This document shows, in pieces, positions 34,254 through 43,975 of a stretch of DNA of 64,000 nt. The position numbers were made by a program, and so were the translations under genes. Source of the DNA: Paenibacillus glycanilyticus NBRC 16618 (GTDB lineage Bacteria; Bacillota; Bacilli; Paenibacillales; Paenibacillaceae); NCBI RefSeq assembly GCF_004000805.1, contig NZ_BILY01000010.1:123117-187116 (forward strand), given 5' to 3'. The notes under the pieces were generated by a model. It was not told the origin of the DNA. It searched no databases and saw only the letters and a list, made by a program, of their open reading frames with translations. Position 1 is the first letter of the stretch. The number at the start of each line of letters is the position of its first letter.

Positions 34254-35963
34254 TTAGGCTCCCTTCTGCCGATCCGCCAAAACAAGCATTTCTTGAGCAT
34301 GATGACGTGTTTTTTCCGTTACTTCAACGCCGCCCAGCATGCGGGCAAGCTCTTCAATACGCGAGTGCTCCAACAGCTTCGTGACATTTGTGGAAGTGCG
34401 TTGTTCAATAATATGCTTCTTAATTTCGTAATGGTGATCCGCCATGCAAGCAACCTGAGGCAGATGCGTAATGGAGAAGATCTGGCATTTTGCAGACAGC
34501 TGCGACATTTTCTCCGCAATGGCTTGCGCCGCTCTGCCGCTTACGCCGGTATCCACTTCATCAAAGACCAGAACAGGCACTTGGTCGATCTCGGCAAAAA
34601 TTGCCTTAAGCGCAAGCATGATTCGGGACATCTCGCCGCCGGAAGCAATTTTATTAAGCGGTTTAAGCGGCTCGCCTGGATTCGTCGACAACATAAAGAT
34701 GGCTTCATCGATGCCGTTAGCGTTAAGGACCGCCATCTCCGACGTTTCAGAAGCTGTCGAGTGGTCGAGCTGAACCCGGAAGATCGTATTGCCCATCTGA
34801 AGCTGCTTAAGCTCAAGCTCGATTGCGGATGCGAGACGTTCAGATGCATGGGATCGAAGCTCGGACAACTCCTGTGCCAATTCATGTGCCTGCAAATACA
34901 GTCGCAATTCATCTTTTCGCAGCTTTTCCAGATACTCGTCGCGGTTCTCGATTTTGTCACGCTCTTCCGTAATGCGCTCCAAATATTGAAGAATATCCGG
35001 GATAGACTCTCCGTATTTGCGTTTCAGTCCGTTGATCAAATCCAGCCTGTCTTCAATAATGGACAGCTGCTCCGGATCGGAATCAATGCTGTCCCTGTAA
35101 TCGCGAAGCTGGAAAACCGCGTCTTCGGCTTGATAAAAAGCAGACTGAAGCTGTTCCAGCATAGGCGTAAGAACTGCAGGATCATAAGTCTGGATATCGG
35201 TCAGCTTGCTGATGGCTTTACTAATTGCGTCAAGGCCTTTGCCGTTGTACAGCAAGGCGTAAGCTTCGGATACGGAATCCATCCTTTTGCCTGCATATTG
35301 CAGCTTGCGGCGTTCCTCAGCCAACTGCTCATCCTCGCCGTCTTTTAGCTTGGCATTTGAGATCTCTTCGATCTGGTAGCGGTACAAATCCAGCATCTGA
35401 ACATTATGGCGGGTTGTCTCTTCCAGCTCGCGAAGGGATGCACGCGCTTGCTGAAGCTGCTGATACACGGCACGATAAGCAGTCTTCCGCTCAATAAGCA
35501 AATCGCCAGCAAACAAGTCCAGCCATTCAAGATGCTGCTCGGTCCGCAAGAGCGATTGATGCTCATGCTGACCATGGATATTAACAAGGCATTCGCCGAT
35601 CTCCCTCAGCATCGTCATCGTGACAAGCTGCCCGTTTACACGGCTGCTGCTCTTTCCATGAGAAGTCAGCTCGCGTCTTATAACAAGCATCTCTTCTCTC
35701 GACGCCTGTACGCCAAGCCGCTCCATTACTGCCCATACCGGATGCTGGGACGGCAAATCGAACATTGCCTCCATCTCGGCTTTATCACAGCCATACCTGA
35801 CCATATCTGCGGAGCCCCGTCCACCAACAATTAAGCTAAGTGCGTCAATAAGAATGGATTTCCCCGCACCTGTCTCGCCTGTTAATACATGAAATCCATG
35901 ATGAAACGAAACGTTTACTTCCTCAATAACGGCTAAATTCCGAATGGATAGCTCGCGCAGCAT
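34254..35963 (-). CDS. recN: DNA repair protein RecN
   Basis: SMC-like ATPase that acts early at double-strand breaks. 569 residues: Walker A in GETGAGKSILIDAL (about residue 30), central coiled coil, ABC signature LASGGEMSRIMLALK-like stretch (KIASGGEMSRIML), Walker B LVFDEVDTGVSG and the His switch ITHLPQVA. ATG at 35963 is chosen over TTG at 35969 by spacing from GGAGG. It lies 22 bp after argR, and its transcript probably begins at the LexA-type promoter near 37.0 kb. Confidence 0.96.
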   Translation of the reverse strand: MLRELSIRNLAVIEEVNVSFHHGFHVLTGETGAGKSILIDALSLIVGGRGSADMVRYGCDKAEMEAMFDLPSQHPVWAVMERLGVQASREEMLVIRRELTSHGKSSSRVNGQLVTMTMLREIGECLVNIHGQHEHQSLLRTEQHLEWLDLFAGDLLIERKTAYRAVYQQLQQARASLRELEETTRHNVQMLDLYRYQIEEISNAKLKDGEDEQLAEERRKLQYAGKRMDSVSEAYALLYNGKGLDAISKAISKLTDIQTYDPAVLTPMLEQLQSAFYQAEDAVFQLRDYRDSIDSDPEQLSIIEDRLDLINGLKRKYGESIPDILQYLERITEERDKIENRDEYLEKLRKDELRLYLQAHELAQELSELRSHASERLASAIELELKQLQMGNTIFRVQLDHSTASETSEMAVLNANGIDEAIFMLSTNPGEPLKPLNKIASGGEMSRIMLALKAIFAEIDQVPVLVFDEVDTGVSGRAAQAIAEKMSQLSAKCQIFSITHLPQVACMADHHYEIKKHIIEQRTSTNVTKLLEHSRIEELARMLGGVEVTEKTRHHAQEMLVLADRQKGA

Positions 35964-35985
35964 GGCCAATGACCTCCAACAATGT

Positions 35986-36438
35986 TTAATTCAGAAGGTC
36001 GAGCAGCTTCTCGACAAGCTCGCCGCTCTTCTCCTTCGTTCTGCAAATGATAAGGATCGTATCATCGCCGCATATCGTCCCCATGACCTCCGGCCATTCC
36101 ATGTTGTCGATCAGCGCGCCAATCGCATTGGCTGTGCCTGGCAAGCATTTCATGACCACCAGATTCTCGGTAAAGTCGATATGGGTAAAATGATCGATAA
36201 GCGCCCGCTTCAGCTTATTGATGGGATTCTGACGCTGCTGATCCTGTGGCAGCGAGTATTTATAACGTCCATCGCCTGCGGGTACTTTAATGAGCATAAG
36301 CTCTTTCATATCTCTGGAAACGGTAGCTTGAGTAACCTGAAGTCCCGCATCTCTAAGGGCGTCCACCAGTTCCTCTTGCGTTTCGATTGTACTCTTCGTA
36401 ATTAATTCCTTGATTTTGTACTGTCTGATGCCCTTCAT
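35986..36438 (-). CDS. argR: Arginine repressor
   Basis: Hexameric arginine-responsive regulator of arginine synthesis and breakdown. 150 residues: N-terminal winged helix (MKGIRQYKIKELITK; TQATVSRDMKEL recognition helix) and a C-terminal oligomerisation/arginine-binding domain with GTANAIGALID and GTICGDDTILIIC. ATG at 36438 follows GGGGAGGAAAGTT, which rules out the upstream TTG. Lies 20 bp after the LexA-box gene and 22 bp before recN. Confidence 0.95.
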   Translation of the reverse strand: MKGIRQYKIKELITKSTIETQEELVDALRDAGLQVTQATVSRDMKELMLIKVPAGDGRYKYSLPQDQQRQNPINKLKRALIDHFTHIDFTENLVVMKCLPGTANAIGALIDNMEWPEVMGTICGDDTILIICRTKEKSGELVEKLLDLLN

Positions 36439-36458
36439 AACTTTCCTCCCCAAACTAG

Positions 36459-36917
36459 CTAATCGCTTATGTCAAAAATAATTCGCCGAATGATCTGCTC
36501 TTTCACGTCTACAAACAAAACTCCCGCACACTCGGGCAACAGGAGGGAATATACAAGCAGGCGGTCTCGAACACCGCTGCCTGTCCAATCCATCGGCATA
36601 CGTTCTCGGGCAGTTTTTACAATATACATTTTGCCATCTTGCTCGGCAATATAATCAATGTACAATCGGCTGTTAAGTGATTGTCCGTCCAATTCGATTC
36701 CGATCGGAACCCTGTGCTTACCGGAAACAACTCCATATCCCGAACGTTTCAGGAACTGAATGTTCTCGTCATCTTTAGCAAGTTCACCGCCTTTGCCAAG
36801 CGTCAATCGATTGACGCTTGCAGGCTGGTGAAGCCAGCGATAGAATCCCCGGTACGCCCAGAATAACAAAAACGCGCCAGCGACCAGCATAATAAACCAG
36901 TCACCGTACATTTCCAT
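36459..36917 (-). CDS. Uncharacterised membrane-anchored protein, first gene of a probable SOS operon
   Basis: 152 residues, not a family I can name. An N-terminal membrane helix (residues about 7-28, WFIMLVAGAFLLFWAYRGFY) is followed by a soluble domain: SGYGVVSGKHRVPIGIELDG, YIDYIAEQDGKMYIVKTAR and a C-terminal LLVYSLLLPECAGVLFVDV. The order Asp, then hydrophobic-x-Lys strand, resembles NERD/PD-(D/E)xK nuclease folds, but the middle acidic residue is Val (YIVKT), so catalysis is doubtful. Two LexA boxes cover its promoter. It is not in the B. subtilis argR-recN locus as I know it. Confidence 0.75.
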   Translation of the reverse strand: MEMYGDWFIMLVAGAFLLFWAYRGFYRWLHQPASVNRLTLGKGGELAKDDENIQFLKRSGYGVVSGKHRVPIGIELDGQSLNSRLYIDYIAEQDGKMYIVKTARERMPMDWTGSGVRDRLLVYSLLLPECAGVLFVDVKEQIIRRIIFDISD

Positions 36918-36996
36918 AAGCAGCCCTCCATTCCATTTGAACCTATCTTAATTGGTTCGTGATGAAGGGAGCATTTTCCTCTTAAAAACAAATGGA

Positions 36997-37010
36997 CGAA
37001 CGCATGTTTG
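36997..37010. promoter_or_regulatory. LexA (SOS) box 2, CGAACGCATGTTTG
   Basis: Matches the Gram-positive LexA/DinR consensus CGAACRNRYGTTYC at all positions except the last. Lies just after the predicted transcription start (about 37013, minus strand). Confidence 0.75.
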
Positions 37011-37019
37011 GTTGCTCTC

Positions 37020-37049
37020 AGTTTAGCAAATCGAACACATGTTTGTAAA
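37020..37049 (-). promoter_or_regulatory. SigA-type promoter embedded in LexA boxes
   Basis: Minus strand TTTACA (37044-37049), 18 bp, TAAACT (37020-37025). LexA box 1 fills the spacer. It drives the 36459-36917 gene and probably argR and recN. Confidence 0.65.
37032..37045. promoter_or_regulatory. LexA (SOS) box 1, CGAACACATGTTTG
   Basis: Same consensus match as box 2 and exactly 35 bp from it. It occupies the -35/-10 spacer, a classic repressing position. Confidence 0.8.
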
Positions 37050-37060
37050 GAGGAAAAACA

Positions 37061-37105
37061 AAAGGGAACGCTGGCCGCTTTCAAAACGGTCGAAGCATTC
37101 CCTTA
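37061..37105 (-). terminator. Terminator of tlyA
   Basis: AAGGGAAcGCtgGCCG and CGGTCgaaGCaTTCCCTT form an imperfect stem; T-rich TTTTGTTTTTCC follows on the minus strand. It isolates the LexA-controlled promoter from the dxs-tlyA transcript. Confidence 0.6.
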
Positions 37106-37165
37106 TAATACGTGTTGCTCCAATACGGGCGATTACGCCAATTGTGCAAAACACAGCTGCTACGG

Positions 37166-38002
37166 TTAATGTTTCTGTTTTACGGTGAAGGTCTCGCCGG
37201 CTTGACGGACAACGTCCTTGATGCCTTCTTCGTCAGGGATTGACCCGTTCGGCTCATTCTCCCATGTCCAGTAAGCGAGAAACTCGATATTGCCCTCCCC
37301 GCCTGTAATCGGTGAGAACGTCAGGTCTTGCAGCTTGTAGCCAAGCTCTGACGCAGCCTTCAGAACCGTCTCGAGCACTTCTTTATGAACGCTTGGCTCC
37401 CGGACAACGCCAGATTTGCCAACCTTCTCCCGCCCTGCCTCGAATTGCGGCTTAATAAGGGCGACAATTCCGGAGCCTACGCTCAGCAGACCGCTGAGTG
37501 CCGGCAAAATCAGCTTGAGCGATATAAAGGATACGTCAATCGAGGCAAAAGTAGGCGGCGGACCGTCCAGATCGTCCGGCTGCGTATACCGGAAGTTGGT
37601 ACGCTCCATTACGCGGACCCGTTCATCCTGTCTGAGCGACCAATCCAGCTGGTTATAGCCAACATCGATGGCATATACAAACGAAGCGCCGTGCTGCAAG
37701 GCACAATCGGTAAAACCGCCGGTTGAAGCGCCGATGTCCAGCATAACCCTCCCGGTTAAGTCGATATCGAAGGACCGGATCGCTTTTTCCAGCTTAAGCC
37801 CGCCTCGGCTGACGTAAGGGTGGACAGCGCCTTTCACTTTGATCTCGGCTTCCCGCGGGACCTTCATGCCGCCTTTGTCTACCGGCTCGTTATTCACCAG
37901 CACCAGACCGGCCATAACGGCCGCCTTCGCTTTTTCCCTGCTCTCGTAGAACCCGCGTTCCACAAGCAATACATCTATTCTTTCCTTAGGTGTTGTCGTC
38001 AT
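37166..38002 (-). CDS. tlyA: TlyA family rRNA 2'-O-methyltransferase (hemolysin A homologue)
   Basis: 278 residues: an N-terminal S4 RNA-binding domain (RIDVLLVERGFYESREKAKA; HPYVSRGGLKLEKAI) and an FtsJ-type SAM domain (MLDIGASTGGFTDC; ALIKPQFEAGRE with the catalytic Lys). Family members methylate 16S/23S rRNA ribose. Equivalent to yqxC in B. subtilis. Its start is 12 bp after the dxs stop on the same strand. Confidence 0.92.
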   Translation of the reverse strand: MTTTPKERIDVLLVERGFYESREKAKAAVMAGLVLVNNEPVDKGGMKVPREAEIKVKGAVHPYVSRGGLKLEKAIRSFDIDLTGRVMLDIGASTGGFTDCALQHGASFVYAIDVGYNQLDWSLRQDERVRVMERTNFRYTQPDDLDGPPPTFASIDVSFISLKLILPALSGLLSVGSGIVALIKPQFEAGREKVGKSGVVREPSVHKEVLETVLKAASELGYKLQDLTFSPITGGEGNIEFLAYWTWENEPNGSIPDEEGIKDVVRQAGETFTVKQKH

Positions 38003-38014
38003 GATTCTCCTTCG

Positions 38015-39910
38015 TTACTGTCCGGTTGCGCGTTTCTGGAGGCTTGGCAGCAGGTTTTTGATCTCCATCGCCGCCCGTTCTCCCGTTAAACCAACTTCCA
38101 CGCGCTGCTCCTTAATGGAACCGTGCTCCACGAAAATATCCGGAACGCCCATAATGCGGACTGGCATGCCATAAATTCCGCGGAGGGAGTAAAACTCCAT
38201 TACCGAACTGCCGAACCCGCCAAGCTCGGAGCTTTCTTCGATTACGAGAATATGCTTGCCTTCCGCAGCAAACGACAGCAGCATCTCTTCATCAAGCGGT
38301 TTAATGAATCTGGCATTAACGATTTGAACATTGAGGCCGTCTCTCTTCAAAAGATCCGCAGCTTCTTCGGCTACCTGAATCATTGGCCCCATCGCCAGGA
38401 TAACGGCGGAATCGCCTTCGCGAAGCGTCTCCCACTTCCCGATCGGAAGCGGACGCATCACTTCGTCCATCTTCACGCCGAGGCCGTTAATGCGCGGATA
38501 ACGGACCGCAATCGGCCCTTCATTGTAGTCGATTGCCGTCTTCATCATGCGGCGAAGCTCATTCTCGTCCTTTGGCATCATAATGACAAGGTTAGGCACA
38601 TGGCGCAGGAACGCAATATCGTACACGCCTTGATGCGTCTCTCCGTCAGGACCAACAAAGCCCGCCCGGTCTATCGCGAATACCACGTTGGCGTTCTGGC
38701 GGCAAATATCATGCACAACCTGGTCGTAGGCACGCTGCAAGAAGGTCGAATACACGGCGTAGACCGGCTTCATGCCTTCCATGGCGAGAGCCGCCGACAT
38801 CGTAGCGGCATGCTGCTCGGCAATGCCAACGTCGATCATGCGGTTCGGGAATCGTTCAGCGAACTGGAGCAAGCCGGAACCGCCCGGCATTGCCGGAGTT
38901 ACCGCAACAATCCGCTTATCCTTCTCGGCCAGCTCAATAAGGGCGTTGCCGAATACTTCCGTGTACATCGGCGGACCAACCGCCTTTACCACTTGGCCCG
39001 ATTCAATCTTGTACGGTGAAATGCCATGCCACTTGAAGGAATCTACCTCGGCAGGAGAATAGCCTTTTCCCTTCACCGTAATAACGTGCACGAGAACCGG
39101 CCCGGGGATGGAATCCGCCTGCTTGAAGAGTTCAAGCATCTGCTCCATGTCATGGCCGTCTACCGGTCCAAGATACGTAAAGCCGAACTGTTCAAACAAA
39201 ATGCCGCTGACCAGCAAATATTTCAAGCTGTCCTTGAAACGCTCGGCCGTCTTCGCCAGCTTGCCGCCGATGGCCGGAATTTTGTTCAGCAGATGCTGAA
39301 GCTCATCCTTCGCCTTCTGGTAATGGCGGTCGGTACGGATCTTGCTCAAATAATGATGCATGGCACCAACGTTTGGCGCGATCGACATTTCGTTGTCATT
39401 CAGAACGACAATCAGTTTTCTCTTCTCGTCCCCGATATGGTTCAACGCTTCAAGCGCCATGCCGCCTGTGAGAGCGCCATCGCCGATGACGGCAACAACC
39501 CGGTTATTCTCGCCTTTCAGGTCACGGGCCAGAGCCATGCCCATCGCGGCCGACAGAGAAGTGCTGCTGTGGCCGGCTTCCCAAACGTCATGCTCGCTTT
39601 CGGCGCGTTTGACAAAGCCGCACAGCCCTTTATATTTACGCAATGTATCAAACCGGTCTTTACGCCCGGTCAAAACTTTGTGAACATACGATTGATGTCC
39701 TACGTCAAATAGAAACTTATCCTTCGGACTGTCAAACAGATAATGGAGGACGAGAGTCAGCTCCACAACCCCCAGGTTAGGTGCGAGATGACCACCTGTA
39801 ACGGAAAGCTTCTCAATAAGAAACTGGCGAATTTCCTCGGCTAGCCGTTCCAGCTCTCCCACTGATAAATCTTTCAGGTCTTGAGGTCCGTTAATTTGAT
39901 CAAGCAGCAC
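38015..39910 (-). CDS. dxs: 1-deoxy-D-xylulose-5-phosphate synthase
   Basis: First enzyme of the MEP isoprenoid pathway, thiamine-diphosphate dependent. 631 residues (B. subtilis 633): [15 protein letters not shown] with [12 protein letters not shown] for the cofactor, [19 protein letters not shown] (substrate loop, abridged) and a transketolase C-terminal domain. The start is GTG at 39910 (GAGGAAG five bases before), which gives [15 protein letters not shown], aligned to known N-termini; the longer ATG frame is unlikely. Follows ispA by 129 bp. Confidence 0.95.
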   Translation of the reverse strand: MLLDQINGPQDLKDLSVGELERLAEEIRQFLIEKLSVTGGHLAPNLGVVELTLVLHYLFDSPKDKFLFDVGHQSYVHKVLTGRKDRFDTLRKYKGLCGFVKRAESEHDVWEAGHSSTSLSAAMGMALARDLKGENNRVVAVIGDGALTGGMALEALNHIGDEKRKLIVVLNDNEMSIAPNVGAMHHYLSKIRTDRHYQKAKDELQHLLNKIPAIGGKLAKTAERFKDSLKYLLVSGILFEQFGFTYLGPVDGHDMEQMLELFKQADSIPGPVLVHVITVKGKGYSPAEVDSFKWHGISPYKIESGQVVKAVGPPMYTEVFGNALIELAEKDKRIVAVTPAMPGGSGLLQFAERFPNRMIDVGIAEQHAATMSAALAMEGMKPVYAVYSTFLQRAYDQVVHDICRQNANVVFAIDRAGFVGPDGETHQGVYDIAFLRHVPNLVIMMPKDENELRRMMKTAIDYNEGPIAVRYPRINGLGVKMDEVMRPLPIGKWETLREGDSAVILAMGPMIQVAEEAADLLKRDGLNVQIVNARFIKPLDEEMLLSFAAEGKHILVIEESSELGGFGSSVMEFYSLRGIYGMPVRIMGVPDIFVEHGSIKEQRVEVGLTGERAAMEIKNLLPSLQKRATGQ

Positions 39911-40039
39911 GTTACTTCCTCGCTTTCTGGAATACGACATTTCGAGCATGATCCCATTCCACAATAAACGTCAAAATATTTCAATCATTATAGCACAATT
40001 GCTGAACATTTCCCAATGTACCCAGTTGCACGATCCTAA

Positions 40040-40948
40040 TCAATAGTCTCGTTGCACAAGGTAATCGGCAATGAGCAGCAATTTATCCGGCGCATCCAGC
40101 TGTGCTTCGAGAATGGCAGCCTTCGCTTCGCGAGTTAACCGTTTGACTTGCGCTTTGCTCTCTTCGATCCCGATTAGATAAGGATACGTAACCTTTTGCT
40201 GCTCAACATCGCTGTTTGTTTTTTTGCCAAGCTTCTGCTCGTCGCCAATCAGATCAAGAATGTCGTCTTGAATCTGGAAGGCAAGACCGATATTGCGTCC
40301 GTAATGGCGCAGCGCTTCAAGCTGCTCTGCCGTTGCGCCACCAATGCGGCCGCCCGCCGTTACCGAGAAAACAATCAAATCGCTCGTTTTGTGAAGATGA
40401 ATGTATTCAAGCTCCTCAATCGAGGTGATTCCCTGCTCTCCCTGCATATCGGCCGCCTGACCGCCAACCATGCCTCTTGCACCGGCAAGCATGGCAAGGT
40501 CTTCCACGATATCAAGAGCTACTTCAGCGCTGATTCCGCCAAGGCGCGCTACTCTCGGAATAAGGTGAAACGCGTGCGTCAGCAGGGCGTCTCCAGCCAG
40601 AATCGCCATCGCCTCTCCGAACACCTTGTGATTCGTCAACTTCCCCCGGCGATAATCATCGTTGTCCATGGCCGGCAGGTCGTCATGGATCAACGAATAC
40701 GTGTGAATATATTCAATTGCGCATGCAACCGGAAGCGCATGGCGAGCAGCCGCTGCCTGGCCGTGCACGGCCTCCGCGGCAGCCAGAACGAGTGCCGGAC
40801 GCAACCGTTTTCCTCCGGCCTGCAGGGAATACAGCATGGATTCCCTGAGCTGCAGCGGAATATTCCATTCGGCAGGCAGCGCTTCGGGAAGCGACTTTTC
40901 AACAAGCGCGGCACATTCATGCAAGTAGGTCTTGATATCTGTAATCAA
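40040..40948 (-). CDS. ispA: Polyprenyl (farnesyl/geranyl) diphosphate synthase
   Basis: Condenses IPP with allylic diphosphates. 302 residues with the first Asp-rich motif DDLPAMDNDDYRRG (two intervening residues, the bacterial FPP type), GGKRLRPAL, KTSDLI and the second motif QIQDDILD. Start TTG at 40948, two bases after the xseB stop. Forms a cluster with dxs for isoprenoid supply and with xseAB. Confidence 0.95.
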   Translation of the reverse strand: MITDIKTYLHECAALVEKSLPEALPAEWNIPLQLRESMLYSLQAGGKRLRPALVLAAAEAVHGQAAAARHALPVACAIEYIHTYSLIHDDLPAMDNDDYRRGKLTNHKVFGEAMAILAGDALLTHAFHLIPRVARLGGISAEVALDIVEDLAMLAGARGMVGGQAADMQGEQGITSIEELEYIHLHKTSDLIVFSVTAGGRIGGATAEQLEALRHYGRNIGLAFQIQDDILDLIGDEQKLGKKTNSDVEQQKVTYPYLIGIEESKAQVKRLTREAKAAILEAQLDAPDKLLLIADYLVQRDY

Positions 40949-40950
40949 CG

Positions 40951-41211
40951 TTATTCCCCTTTTTCCTCGTTCATTGGAGCGAATGCCTTCTTCTGAAAAC
41001 CTTGCTCTGTTTCAATCAGCACTTCAATCTTGCGCTCAACCTGCTCCAGCTTGCCGCCGCACAGCTGCGACAGCTTCATGCCTTCCTGGAACAGATCGAT
41101 TGCCGTTTCAAGCGGCACATCGCCGTTTTCAAGCCGTTCGACGATTTTCTCCAGCTGTTCCATTGCTTCCTCAAAACTAAGTTCACTATTCTCCGCTGCT
41201 TTCAACGCCAT
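40951..41211 (-). CDS. xseB: Exodeoxyribonuclease VII small subunit
   Basis: 86 residues, typical of XseB: FEEAMEQLEKIVERLENGDV, PLETAIDLFQEGMKL and LCGGKLEQVERKIEVL form two helices of the regulatory coil that wraps XseA. Overlaps the xseA 3' end by 26 bp, so the subunits are translationally coupled. Confidence 0.95.
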   Translation of the reverse strand: MALKAAENSELSFEEAMEQLEKIVERLENGDVPLETAIDLFQEGMKLSQLCGGKLEQVERKIEVLIETEQGFQKKAFAPMNEEKGE

Positions 41212-42559
41212 CTTCTCCTTTCATTGACCAGACATGACAGTCTAGTTGTCCGTCCGCTACCTTCACCCTTACAAGATCACCCGGCTGAACATCTGCAATG
41301 GATTTAATCAGTCGCTTTTCCTGTTCGTCGTAGACCAGGCTGTAGCCTCTGGCCATTACCTTGAGAGGACTAAGCGCATCCAGCTGCCTAATTGCGCTAT
41401 GGAGCTGTAAACGCCGCTCTTTTAGAGAGGATACCATCGCCTGCTCAAGCCGTTTTACATCACCTTGCAGACGCTTAGCCGCAAAAGCAGCCTGCTCTCC
41501 CGGATGATGTCCGGCTAATTGGCTTTGAAGTCTTTCAAGCTTTGCTTTCCCGCGTTCGGTTAATCGTAAAGTCCGATGCTGCAGTCGTTCCTGCAAACGG
41601 TCCAGCCGCTGTGCCTGATCCAGCAAATATTTACGCGGATGCACGAAAAACGGTGACCTTCTAACGCGCTGCAGCTGCTCCTTACGGCCTTGAACCATCA
41701 TACGGAGCGATTGCTCTAACCGTTGCCGTTGCCTTGCCAGCTGCTGCTGCAGCTCCGCTACATGCGGCACCGCAAGCTCCGCGGCCGCGGTTGGCGTTGC
41801 CGCCCGAAGATCGGCGACAAAATCCGCTATCGTAAAATCCGTCTCGTGCCCAACCGCGCTAATGACGGGAATTTGCGATGCGGCAATGCTTCTTGCGACA
41901 GGTTCTTCGTTAAATGCCCAAAGTTCTTCCAAAGAACCTCCGCCCCTGCCTACAATTAATACGTCGACTTCGCCAAAACGGTTCATCGATTCAATCGCTT
42001 TTACAATGGAAGGTGCCGCCTGCGTCCCTTGGACCAGCACCGGATACACATAAATAGGAACGGAAGGATGCCTGCGCTGCAGCGTAGTGATAATATCCCG
42101 GACCGCCGCGCCGGTAGGAGAAGTGATTACCCCTATAGCCCGGGGAAAACGCGGAATGGGCCGTTTGCGCGATTCGGCAAACAACCCTTCCGTCTCCAGC
42201 TTTGATTTCAGCTGTTCATAAGCTAGATACAAGCTGCCAATTCCGTCCGGCTGCATAGCCGTCACATAAAACTGATAGTTTCCGTCGCGCTCGTAGACCG
42301 ATACATTACCGCGCGCCATGACTTTAGTGCCTTCACGCGGGATAAACGGCAGCCGCTGATTATGCGAAGCAAACATGATGCATTTTAGCCGACTGTCCTT
42401 ATCCTTGAGCGTAAAATACATATGGCCGCTGGAGTGGTGAGTAAAGTTGGAAATCTCCCCTCTCAGCCATATATCCCCGAGCAAGGCATCCGACTCGAGC
42501 TTCATCCGGATGTACCGGTTAATATCTTTTATCGAATAAATGCGAGGTTGATCTGCCAT
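41186..42559 (-). CDS. xseA: Exodeoxyribonuclease VII large subunit
   Basis: Degrades single-stranded DNA to acid-soluble oligonucleotides. 457 residues: OB fold at the N-terminus (LESDALLGDIWLRGEISNF), catalytic core with GVITSPTGAAVRDIITTLQR, VGRGGGSLEELWAFNEE and ISAVGHETDFTIADFVADLR, then a long basic coiled coil (about 270-400) for XseB binding. Lies 7 bp after folD. Confidence 0.96.
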   Translation of the reverse strand: MADQPRIYSIKDINRYIRMKLESDALLGDIWLRGEISNFTHHSSGHMYFTLKDKDSRLKCIMFASHNQRLPFIPREGTKVMARGNVSVYERDGNYQFYVTAMQPDGIGSLYLAYEQLKSKLETEGLFAESRKRPIPRFPRAIGVITSPTGAAVRDIITTLQRRHPSVPIYVYPVLVQGTQAAPSIVKAIESMNRFGEVDVLIVGRGGGSLEELWAFNEEPVARSIAASQIPVISAVGHETDFTIADFVADLRAATPTAAAELAVPHVAELQQQLARQRQRLEQSLRMMVQGRKEQLQRVRRSPFFVHPRKYLLDQAQRLDRLQERLQHRTLRLTERGKAKLERLQSQLAGHHPGEQAAFAAKRLQGDVKRLEQAMVSSLKERRLQLHSAIRQLDALSPLKVMARGYSLVYDEQEKRLIKSIADVQPGDLVRVKVADGQLDCHVWSMKGEDGVESSGE

Positions 42560-42566
42560 AGCGCAA

Positions 42567-43427
42567 TCACTCCCCGATTTTGTGTGCTCGCTTCGCAGCA
42601 GTAATCGTGTTGTTCATAAGCATGGTAATCGTCATAGGACCAACGCCGCCCGGTACCGGAGTAATAAAGCCTGCCGTTTCCAGACAGTCATCATAGTCTA
42701 CGTCCCCGCAAAGCTTGCCGTCAGGCAGGCGATTAATGCCTACGTCGATCACGACCGCACCAGGCTTCACGTATTTGCTGTCAATGGCTTTCGCTTTGCC
42801 GATGGCTACAACGAGGATGTCAGCTTGTTTAGCGATTTCCTCCATGTTGGCTGTACGGGAATGACAGATCGTAACGGTTGCGTTCTCGCGAAGAAGCAGC
42901 ATAGCAACCGGTTTCCCCACAATGTTGCTGCGGCCGATCACGACAGCGTGTTTACCCGAAATATCCACGCCGCTCCGTTTGATCAGCTCAATGCAGCCGG
43001 CAGGCGTGCACGGCAGAAGGCTGTCATCGCCAATAACCAGATTGCCGACGCTTTCAGGATGGAAGCCGTCAACGTCCTTCTCCACGCGAATGGCGTCAAT
43101 AACCGCTTTTTCGTTGATGTGTTTAGGCAGTGGAAGCTGTACGAGAATACCGTTGATCTTGTCATCGTTATTCAATTGATCAATAAGCGCAAGCAATTGC
43201 TCTTCCGAAGCAGACTCTTCCAAGCGGTGAACCTCGGAATGGAAGCCAAGCTGCTGGCAGGCTTTCTCTTTCGAGCTCACATAGACCTTCGAAGCCGGGT
43301 CCTCGCCTACGAGAACAACCGCAAGACCGGGTACGACGCCTTTTTCTCTCAGATCAGCCGTTTCCTTCTGAATTTCTTCCCGGATCATATCCGAAATCTT
43401 TTTCCCTGCAATAATTTGTGCGCTCAT
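42567..43427 (-). CDS. folD: Methylenetetrahydrofolate dehydrogenase / cyclohydrolase
   Basis: Bifunctional NADP enzyme of one-carbon metabolism. 286 residues with the catalytic Lys in [39 protein letters not shown] and [16 protein letters not shown]. Three consecutive ATGs follow GGGGAGAG; the third (43427) is best spaced. Lies 41 bp after nusB. Confidence 0.96.
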   Translation of the reverse strand: MSAQIIAGKKISDMIREEIQKETADLREKGVVPGLAVVLVGEDPASKVYVSSKEKACQQLGFHSEVHRLEESASEEQLLALIDQLNNDDKINGILVQLPLPKHINEKAVIDAIRVEKDVDGFHPESVGNLVIGDDSLLPCTPAGCIELIKRSGVDISGKHAVVIGRSNIVGKPVAMLLLRENATVTICHSRTANMEEIAKQADILVVAIGKAKAIDSKYVKPGAVVIDVGINRLPDGKLCGDVDYDDCLETAGFITPVPGGVGPMTITMLMNNTITAAKRAHKIGE

Positions 43428-43468
43428 CATCATCTCTCCCCTATGTAGACGGCCGACAGGCCGCTTAT

Positions 43469-43930
43469 CTAATTAGTCGATTCCGAATTTGCCGTCTCGC
43501 CTTCGCGTTCTTTAAGCAGCTTGCCCAGCACGCCGTTTACGAATTTGCCGGATTCCTCCGTGCCGAAATGCTTGGCCAGTTCGATCGCTTCGTTGATTGC
43601 GGCTTTAGGCGGAACATCGTTGCGGTAGGCAATCTCAAAGCAGGCAAGACGCAAAATTTGACGGTCTACGCGAGACAAGCGATCAACCTGCCAGCCCGTC
43701 AAATAATGCTGCAGCATCTCGTCGATCGCGGCTTTGTTATCGGCAACGCCGTTAACCAGCTCACGGACATATTGGTCCGTCTGATCATTCTCTACGAATT
43801 CCGCTTCGATCTCGTTCTCCGAACGAGCTTCCTCCATAAGCATGTCCACGGCTTCCATGGGGGTTACTTCGTTCATTTCCAATTGATATAAGCTTGATAC
43901 TGCAATCTCGCGTGCTAATCTACGTTTCAT
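43469..43930 (-). CDS. nusB: Transcription antitermination factor NusB
   Basis: Binds boxA RNA with S10 in rRNA antitermination. 153 residues: [18 protein letters not shown] at the N-terminus and [19 protein letters not shown] with [13 protein letters not shown] at the C-terminus. GAGGAGG precedes ATG and is flanked by a hairpin (43942-43958). A strong terminator separates it from the amaP operon. Confidence 0.96.
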   Translation of the reverse strand: MKRRLAREIAVSSLYQLEMNEVTPMEAVDMLMEEARSENEIEAEFVENDQTDQYVRELVNGVADNKAAIDEMLQHYLTGWQVDRLSRVDRQILRLACFEIAYRNDVPPKAAINEAIELAKHFGTEESGKFVNGVLGKLLKEREGETANSESTN

Positions 43931-43941
43931 GAATTCCTCCT

Positions 43942-43958
43942 CGGCAGCTTCTCTGCCG
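43942..43958 (-). promoter_or_regulatory. Small hairpin abutting the nusB ribosome site
   Basis: CGGCAG-AGAAG-CTGCCG lies directly before GAGGAGG of nusB on the minus strand. May protect the ribosome site or modulate translation. Confidence 0.35.
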
Positions 43959-43975
43959 ATTTACTCTTATTTTTA

